A DNA stretch of 12,461 bases from an uncultured Verrucomicrobiota bacterium (GTDB lineage: Bacteria > Verrucomicrobiota > Verrucomicrobiia > Limisphaerales > UBA9464): contig CAIYXO010000463.1 in assembly GCA_903930165.1 (NCBI GenBank), positions 1 to 12,461 of the forward strand. The letters run 5' to 3'. The notes beneath the pieces are model-generated. The model was not told where the DNA came from. It was given only the letters and a program-made list of their open reading frames with translations, and did not search any database. Shown one piece after another: positions 7,826 to 12,461 of this stretch. Made by a program: the position numbers and the translations under genes. Numbering within the stretch: the first letter of the stretch is position 1; each line of letters starts with the position of its first letter.

Positions 7826-7909
7826 TGAGCAGGCTGCGCGCTTGTCCTTGTACCCGAATGCGGGTGAATTGCGCGGCGTTGCGGTTCGGTCGGCAGCCCG
7901 TTTCGTCCC

Positions 7910-10135
7910 ATGATCCCAGTGACGATCCAATCCGTCCCTTCGCGGCTTCGGTTCCCGCTTTCCCTTCTCCTGTCGGCCGCGGTGGCCTTGGCACAAACGG
8001 GACAGGGTCCCTCCGGTTTTCCGGGGGAGGCGCTCCGAGACGGGCCCGGTCGCCCCGGTTTCCGCGAACCGGGGCGTCCCGTCCGGGGACGCCGCATGGC
8101 ATCTCCCTTCGCCATGGAGGAACGCCACATGGGTCCGGTGCGGGCGTTCGAGACGGAACAGATCCGGTCGGAGTACAAACCCGCCGCCCCCGCCGCAAAG
8201 GGCGTCCTCAAGAATTCCCAGGAGGCGGATCTCGTGCTGGACGCTTCGGGCTTCGAACTGCCCGAAGGCGACGTGATCCTCGACCACCCTTCGGGACTCG
8301 CCACCGACGGTGGCGCGCTCGCCGTGGCCGACCGCTGGCACAACCGCGTGCTCTACTGGCGCAGTGCCCCGGCGTCCAACACCCCGCCGGACCGTGTGTT
8401 CGGCCAGTCCGACCCGCGCCGGGTCGACGCCGGGGGGGGACGTGGACAGCTCGCCTCCCCGGCTTCGGTCGCGCTGTCCCCGGACGGACGTTGGGTCGTG
8501 GTCGCGGACACCCGGAACGACCGCGTCCTGCTTTGGAATGGCGTCCCGGAGAAGGATGGGGCGCCGGCGGACGTCCTGCTCGACCTTCCCCAGGTCACCC
8601 GGAAGATCCCGCCGGAACAGCCGGCTTGGTTGCCAAGGGGGCTTCCTCCTGCGGTCTCCGACGAGCGGCCAAGCCCCGGTCCCACCCCCGGTCTTCCGCG
8701 CTTCGGCCCATCGGCTCCGCTGAGATGGCCCTGGGGAGTCTGGACGGACGGCCAACGCCTCGCGGTGGTCGCAACCCATGGCGCCTCGATCCTGCTGTGG
8801 AATCGGATTCCGACCGAGGACAACGGCGCTCCGGACCTCGTCCTCGTCACGCCTGGGATCCGGAGTCCACGTGCGGTCACGAGCGACGGCAAGAGCTGGT
8901 TTGCGGTCGCGGATGTCGACCCGGCGGGAGCCCAGCGGATGCGCACCCTTTTTTGGAGTTCGTATCCGACCAACCGCCACCAGATGCCCGACTTCGAGAT
9001 GCCCGGATGGCTGAAGGGATCCTTCCTGCCCGACGGACATCTTCTCCTCGCGGGAAACCAGGACGTGCGGCTCTGGGACCGCCCGCCCACCGCGGCGGAC
9101 GACGTTGCCGCCCTCCACCTCCGACCTCCGAACCAGAGCGCCTGGCTGGGTCCCGACGCGGTGGTCGCCGGGGGGCGTCTCTACGTCACATCGACCTCCC
9201 GCCAGCAGGTGCTGGCGTGGAACTCCATCCCTTCAACCACGAATTCCCCGCCCGACTTCGCGCTGGGTTCCAAGACGGTCGACGAGGATGTCTGGTCGTC
9301 GTCGTTTCGGATCCACAACCCGCTGCTCGCCTCCGACGGCGTCCGGCTCTACGCGGCGTCGGCGCGCGACCGGAAGATCCTCATGTGGGACCGCCTTCCC
9401 GACGAGTCCGGCGCGCTCCCGGACCGCGTGATCCATCTGCCGGAGTCCCCCAACGACATCTCGGCCCATGACGGCCGGCTGGCCGTGACCACCGCGGAGG
9501 AGGTCTACTTCTGGGAGCGCCCGCCGGTCTTGAACGCCAAGCCTGACCGGATCCTTCCAGGAACGTTCGGCGGGACAGGTCTGGCGGAGCTGAGCGGCGT
9601 GGCCATGGATGCCGAGCGGTTCTTCGTTTCCGACCGCAAGGCCGGCGTGGTCCATGTGTGGAACGGCAGCCCCAAGCCTTCCCAGGAGCCGATGTTCTCC
9701 CTGCTCATGTCGGAACCCGGCCGGCTGGCTTCCGACGGCCGGCTTCTGCTGGCGGCCTCCAGCGGGGACGAGCCTCCGCACCTCTGGCGGCTGGCCCATC
9801 TCCAGGCGGACTCCGAGTCCGAGATGATCGGGAATCCAAACCGGCTGCGTTTCGCCTCGCAGGTGCTGATGGTCGAAGGGCAACTGATCGTCGCGAACCG
9901 GTTGGCAGGGCAGGTGGATGTCTGGAACAGTGTCGAGGATGCCGTTGCCGGACTGCCTTCCAACGTGCAGATCGGGGCGCGGTCCGAGTCCGACCGGGCC
10001 CCGTTGCCGCTGCGACGGGAACTGGTGCATCCGGCTTCGGTCGCCTGGGCCGGCGGATTCCTCTGGGTCGGGGAGTCGCGATTCGCCTCGCGGATCCTGC
10101 GGTTCCGGCCGGAGCCTCCGAGGAGCCAGCCTTGA
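7910..10135 (+). CDS. Secreted NHL-like beta-propeller protein with tryptophan-spaced repeats
   Basis: The 741-residue protein starts at ATG 7910 and has a classical signal peptide (RLRFPLSLLLSAAVALA, probable cleavage after A28). A Pro/Gly/Arg-rich linker (30-100) follows. From about residue 120 to 735 it is built of repeats of 40-60 residues with the pattern L.WN..P......PD.VLG, preceded by an S-DG-RL-VAD-type strand. Trp anchors lie at 150, 209, 297, 349, 389, 437, 493, 535, 584, 626 and 672. This resembles NHL/SMP-30-like bacterial propellers with NRVLIWNSIPT-type repeats. Eleven or twelve units could form two stacked propellers. A Pro-rich insertion (about 230-265) widens one spacing. 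No catalytic motif is seen, so a binding or scaffold role outside the cytoplasm is inferred. Its stop overlaps the TTG start of the Gfo/Idh/MocA gene, suggesting joint expression. Longer competing frames in this stretch lack the signal peptide and repeats. Confidence 0.85.
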   Translation: MIPVTIQSVPSRLRFPLSLLLSAAVALAQTGQGPSGFPGEALRDGPGRPGFREPGRPVRGRRMASPFAMEERHMGPVRAFETEQIRSEYKPAAPAAKGVLKNSQEADLVLDASGFELPEGDVILDHPSGLATDGGALAVADRWHNRVLYWRSAPASNTPPDRVFGQSDPRRVDAGGGRGQLASPASVALSPDGRWVVVADTRNDRVLLWNGVPEKDGAPADVLLDLPQVTRKIPPEQPAWLPRGLPPAVSDERPSPGPTPGLPRFGPSAPLRWPWGVWTDGQRLAVVATHGASILLWNRIPTEDNGAPDLVLVTPGIRSPRAVTSDGKSWFAVADVDPAGAQRMRTLFWSSYPTNRHQMPDFEMPGWLKGSFLPDGHLLLAGNQDVRLWDRPPTAADDVAALHLRPPNQSAWLGPDAVVAGGRLYVTSTSRQQVLAWNSIPSTTNSPPDFALGSKTVDEDVWSSSFRIHNPLLASDGVRLYAASARDRKILMWDRLPDESGALPDRVIHLPESPNDISAHDGRLAVTTAEEVYFWERPPVLNAKPDRILPGTFGGTGLAELSGVAMDAERFFVSDRKAGVVHVWNGSPKPSQEPMFSLLMSEPGRLASDGRLLLAASSGDEPPHLWRLAHLQADSESEMIGNPNRLRFASQVLMVEGQLIVANRLAGQVDVWNSVEDAVAGLPSNVQIGARSESDRAPLPLRRELVHPASVAWAGGFLWVGESRFASRILRFRPEPPRSQP
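8342..9975 (+). repeat. Degenerate coding repeat array (about 11 copies of a WN..P motif)
   Basis: The array encodes the propeller repeats. Clear copies include NRVLYWRSAPASNTPPDRVF, DRVLLWNGVPEKDGAPADVL, ILLWNRIPTEDNGAPDLVL, QQVLAWNSIPSTTNSPPDFA, RKILMWDRLPDESGALPDRV and VVHVWNGSPKPSQEPMF. The copies have diverged at the DNA level, so this is an old protein-level duplication, not a recent tandem repeat. Confidence 0.8.
10120..10125 (+). promoter_or_regulatory. Ribosome-binding site supporting the TTG start of the Gfo/Idh/MocA gene
   Basis: GAGGAG lies six bases before TTG 10132, inside the end of the repeat-protein gene. No ATG or GTG is placed to give the same Tat signal. Together with the TTGA overlap, this supports the unusual start. 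Confidence 0.55.
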
Positions 10136-11327
10136 ACCCGATTCCCCAATCCCGTCCTTCCCACGGCAATCCGTGGTCCCGTCGTCGGTTTCTCCGGACG
10201 GCACTCGCTGCTGGATCCGCCGCGGCATTCCAAGGCTCCGCGGAGCCGGCTCCCGAAGGCGGCTGGAAGGCCGCCGTCATCGGGAGCACCGGCCACGGCG
10301 ACTTCGGCCACGGACTCGAGGCGATCTTCCGGGGCGTTCCCGGGATCGCAGAGGTCACCCTCGCGGATCCGGACCCGGCCGGCCGGCGTCGCGCCGCGTC
10401 CTCCTCCGGGGCGGTCCGCACCCATGCCGACTGGAAGGAGCTCCTCCGCATCGAACGTCCACAACTCGTTTCCATCGCTTCCCGACATGCCGACGGGCAT
10501 GCCGAGATCGCCCTCGCCTGCATCGAGGCCGGCGCCCATCTCTACGTCGAGAAGCCGCTGGTGCGGGATCCCGCCGAGGCCGATGCCGTGCTCCAGGCGG
10601 CCGAACGCCGCGGCCGCCGCGTCGCCGTCGCGCATACCATGCGGATGTCCCCGGCGGCCCAGGCGATCCTGGCCACCCTCCGGTCGGGCCGGATCGGCGA
10701 GCTCCGCGAGATGCACGCGTGGGGCAAGCAGGACCACAGGTCCGGCGGCGAGGACCTCATGGTGCTCGGAAGCCACCTCTTCGACTTCTTCCGCCTCTTC
10801 GCCGGGGACCCGCTCTGGGTCACGGCCCGGGTGCTCCAGAAGGGTCGCGACATCGCGCCGTCCGACCGACGACGCGTTGCCGACGACGTGGGCTGGGTGG
10901 CGGGCGACCGGGTCTCGGCGCAGTTCGTCTTCTCCGGCGACGTGACCGGGACGTTCACAGCGATCCCGCGCTCCGCGAAACCACGGGAAAATGGGGAGTG
11001 GAACTCGTCGGCAGCCGAGGCGCTGCCCGGTTGAACTGCGACCTCTCGCCGTCCGCGTTCCTCCGCGTCTCGGAACCCTGGGGACCCTCCGGACGCTCGG
11101 ACCGCTGGGTGCCGCTCGAAGGCGTCGTGCCGTTGCCGGCATCGGACCACAACCGGTTGCCCGTCGCCGACTGGCTGGCTTCCATCCGTGAGTCCCGGGA
11201 ACCGGCCTGCAGCGGCCGGAACGGCGCCTGGGCGGTCGAGATGGTCGCCGGGGTCTACCAGGCCGCCCTCGGCGGCAGCCGGGTCCGGTTCCCGCTCGCC
11301 GCTCGTCGCCACCCGCTGGAACCCTGA
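10132..11327 (+). pseudogene. Tat-exported Gfo/Idh/MocA oxidoreductase, frameshifted near base 10990
   Basis: The first frame (10132-11034) encodes 300 residues. A twin-arginine signal is at 16-22 (SRRRFLR) followed by a hydrophobic AAGSAAAF run. A Rossmann start (AAVIGSTGHGDFG, about 47-59) and the family motif EKP at 140-142 follow, with TMRMSP (about 169-174) and GGEDLMVLGSHLFD (about 205-218). It then ends abruptly in RENGEWNSSAAEALPG. The expected C-terminal part continues in the -1 frame: KWGVELVGSRGAARLNCD onward to TGA 11325-11327. The break lies in GGGAAAATGGGG (10985-10996). One added base, most simply an A giving REKWGVELVG, restores about 398 residues. These proteins bind NAD(P) and act on sugars or related polyols; the Tat signal implies folded, cofactor-loaded export. 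It is either a true mutation or a sequencing error. The start is TTG 10132, overlapping the previous stop. Confidence 0.85.
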
Positions 11328-11355
11328 CGGACGCGCCGGTCCATCAATGCTTCGG

Positions 11356-11775
11356 ATGAAGTCCCTGACCCAACACCTCTGGTTCGAAATCCCAGGCCGC
11401 CGCGGATTCGAGAACATCACCGGTACGGTCTCGGAACTGGTCGCGAAGAGCGGCGTCCGGGAGGGGATCGTACTGGTCAACGCGATGCACATCACCGCCT
11501 CGGTCTTCATCAACGACGACGAGCCGGGCCTGCACCGGGACTTCGAGCGTTGGCTCGAGCGTCTCGCTCCGCACGCTCCCACCTCCGCCTACGACCACAA
11601 CCGGACTGGCGAGGACAACGCCGACGCCCACCTCAAGCGCCAGGTCATGGGACGCGAGGTCGTCGTCGCGATCACGGGCGGCCAACTCGACCTGGGGCCT
11701 TGGGAGCAGATCTTCTACGGGGAATTCGACGGAGGAAGACGGAAGCGGGTGCTCGTCAAGGTCCTGGGGGAATGA
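11356..11775 (+). CDS. yjbQ: YjbQ-family protein (secondary thiamine-phosphate synthase, UPF0047)
   Basis: The 139-residue product is full length for this compact cytoplasmic family. It has MKSLTQHLWFEI at the start, LVNAMHITASVFINDDEPGL (about 40-59), YDHNRTGEDNADAHLKR (79-95) and VMGREVVVAITGGQLDLGPW (about 97-116) ending in EQIFYGEFDG. Conserved His and acidic residues (H45, H81, E86, D87, H92) fit the metal-binding pocket of the family. E. coli YjbQ has weak thiamine-phosphate synthase activity, but the main physiological role is not settled. I chose ATG 11356 because family members begin MKSL; ATG 11347 would add three residues. It lies 28 bases after the frameshifted gene and 4 bases before the kinase gene, so all are likely one transcript. 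Confidence 0.92.
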   Translation: MKSLTQHLWFEIPGRRGFENITGTVSELVAKSGVREGIVLVNAMHITASVFINDDEPGLHRDFERWLERLAPHAPTSAYDHNRTGEDNADAHLKRQVMGREVVVAITGGQLDLGPWEQIFYGEFDGGRRKRVLVKVLGE

Positions 11776-11779
11776 ACCG

Positions 11780-12461
11780 ATGCCACGCGCGGTCGTCATC
11801 GTGAACCGTCAGGCCGCGGCCGGCCGCGACCGTTCCCGCCGACTCTCCGCGGTACTCGAAGCCCTGCGGGCGGCCGGCTATGTCACCGAAGTGCGGACCA
11901 CGGCGGCGCCCGGACACGCCGTGGAGCTCGCCCGGGACGCCGCCACCGGGCCGGAGGACCTGCTGGTCGTGGCGGGCGGCGACGGCACCGCGAACGAGGT
12001 CGCCTCGGGCCGCCTGCGGGCCGGGTCGACGCCGACGCCGATCGCGGTGCTGCCGATGGGAACCGGCAACGACCTCGCCCACCTGCTCGGCACCGGCGAC
12101 GACGGCCGCCTGGTCGCCGCCCTTCGCGAGCGACGCGTCGCGTTCCGGGACGTTCTCGCCGTGGAAACCGCCGCGGACGGCCTCCGGGCCGCGATGCTCT
12201 TCGCCGCGGTCGGCTTCGCCTCGGACCTGCTGCGCGCCACCACCCCGAGGGTGAAGGGACTCTTCGGTCCGCGGCTCTGCTACTCCGTCGGCTTCTTCCG
12301 GGCCCTCCTGCGCCACGAGTGCCCGACCTTGCGGGTCAGGGTCGGCGGCCAGACTTGGGAGGAGCCGATGGTGGTCGCCCTCGCCGGGAACAGCGCCCAC
12401 GCCGGGGGCGGCATGATGCGCGTCGCGCCGGGAGCCCGGATGGACGACGGCGAGATGAACG
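11780..12461 (+). CDS. Diacylglycerol/lipid kinase family protein (YegS/DgkB-like), 3'-truncated by window edge
   Basis: ATG 11780 opens a frame that runs without a stop to the right edge (227 codons visible; relatives are about 290-330 residues). The N-terminus RAVVIVNRQAAAGR matches the family's first strand and phosphate loop. GGDGT at 66-70 and MGTGNDLA at 93-100 are the diagnostic nucleotide-binding motifs of the DAGK catalytic domain. The later AGNSAHAGGGMMRVAPGA and MDDGEMN are the conserved second-domain motif. It would phosphorylate diacylglycerol or a related lipid at the inner membrane face. The start lies 4 bases after the yjbQ stop and has GGGGGA (11766-11771) as a ribosome site. 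The substrate cannot be told from sequence, and a sphingosine-kinase-like role is possible. Confidence 0.9.
   Translation, partial: MPRAVVIVNRQAAAGRDRSRRLSAVLEALRAAGYVTEVRTTAAPGHAVELARDAATGPEDLLVVAGGDGTANEVASGRLRAGSTPTPIAVLPMGTGNDLAHLLGTGDDGRLVAALRERRVAFRDVLAVETAADGLRAAMLFAAVGFASDLLRATTPRVKGLFGPRLCYSVGFFRALLRHECPTLRVRVGGQTWEEPMVVALAGNSAHAGGGMMRVAPGARMDDGEMN

Larger units (their letters stand above)
7690..7909. other. Divergent intergenic control region
   Basis: This 220-base gap separates the minus-strand uxs start from the plus-strand repeat-protein start. Its left half is GC-rich. The stretch 7781-7830 is clearly AT-richer than the surroundings and contains palindromes plus repeated CAAT/TCAAT words. 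No small gene with convincing codon style is seen on either strand. Promoters for both directions probably lie here. Confidence 0.6.

Noticed and set aside
7814..9118. Minus-strand open frame of 434 codons
   Set aside because: Shadow of the repeat-protein gene; compositionally odd and without motifs.
7804..9471. Plus-strand open frame of 555 codons overlapping the repeat-protein gene
   Set aside because: Its translation is Arg/Pro-rich without domains. The competing frame from 7910 has a signal peptide and regular repeats.
10980..11000. Programmed -1 ribosomal frameshift in the Gfo/Idh/MocA gene
   Set aside because: No canonical X-XXY-YYZ slippery heptamer is in the correct frame (codons read CGG GAA AAT GGG GAG) and no obvious downstream stem was found. 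A base loss or read error is simpler.
9505..11142. Minus-strand open frame of 545 codons
   Set aside because: Shadow of the repeat-protein and Gfo/Idh/MocA genes. Its translation is Arg/Ala/Pro/Ser-rich with no family features.

Overview
The window is GC-rich (by eye about two thirds G+C), densely coded bacterial chromosome with short intergenic gaps. Three features suggest a Verrucomicrobiota-like or related PVC-group bacterium: an alternative complex III gene joined to a cbb3-type oxidase cluster, secreted WN..P repeat propeller proteins, and a Tat-exported Gfo/Idh/MocA protein. This is inferred from gene content and protein style, not from a marker gene. No rRNA, tRNA, CRISPR array, insertion sequence, integrase or phage gene is visible.

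Bases 1-3796 (+ strand) are a respiratory operon. It opens with the C-terminal end of an ActF-like subunit of alternative complex III (quinol:cytochrome c oxidoreductase). Next come a small single-span membrane protein of unknown function, a CcoS-like assembly protein, CcoN (haem-copper catalytic subunit), CcoO (membrane-anchored monohaem cytochrome c) and a CcoP-like subunit that carries one haem motif instead of the usual two. Start and stop codons overlap as GTGA at two junctions. Together the genes would encode the end of a quinol-to-oxygen chain: ACIII passes electrons to c-type haems, and these feed the CcoN binuclear centre.

Bases 3849-5495 (+) encode a secreted alpha/beta-hydrolase esterase. 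It converges on a minus-strand pair, read from 7689 down to 5550: a UDP-glucuronate decarboxylase (UDP-xylose synthase) followed by a divergent MtnA-type sugar-phosphate isomerase. The 220-bp divergent gap at 7690-7909 holds an AT-richer stretch with two adjacent palindromes and is the likely control region for both directions.

Bases 7910-12461 (+) form a compact run of four genes. They are a secreted 741-residue protein built from about eleven WN..P....PD..LG repeats, a Tat-signal Gfo/Idh/MocA oxidoreductase that is frameshifted near base 10990, a YjbQ-family protein, and a diacylglycerol/lipid-kinase-family protein that runs off the right edge. The first two are joined by a TTGA stop/start overlap.

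The points most worth a second look are the ACIII-cbb3 cluster with its monohaem third subunit and uncharacterised small protein, the clear -1 frame disruption in the Gfo/Idh/MocA gene, the tryptophan-spaced repeat protein coupled to that gene, and the unusual motifs in the MtnA-like protein. I see no wholly new system that I can defend from sequence alone.
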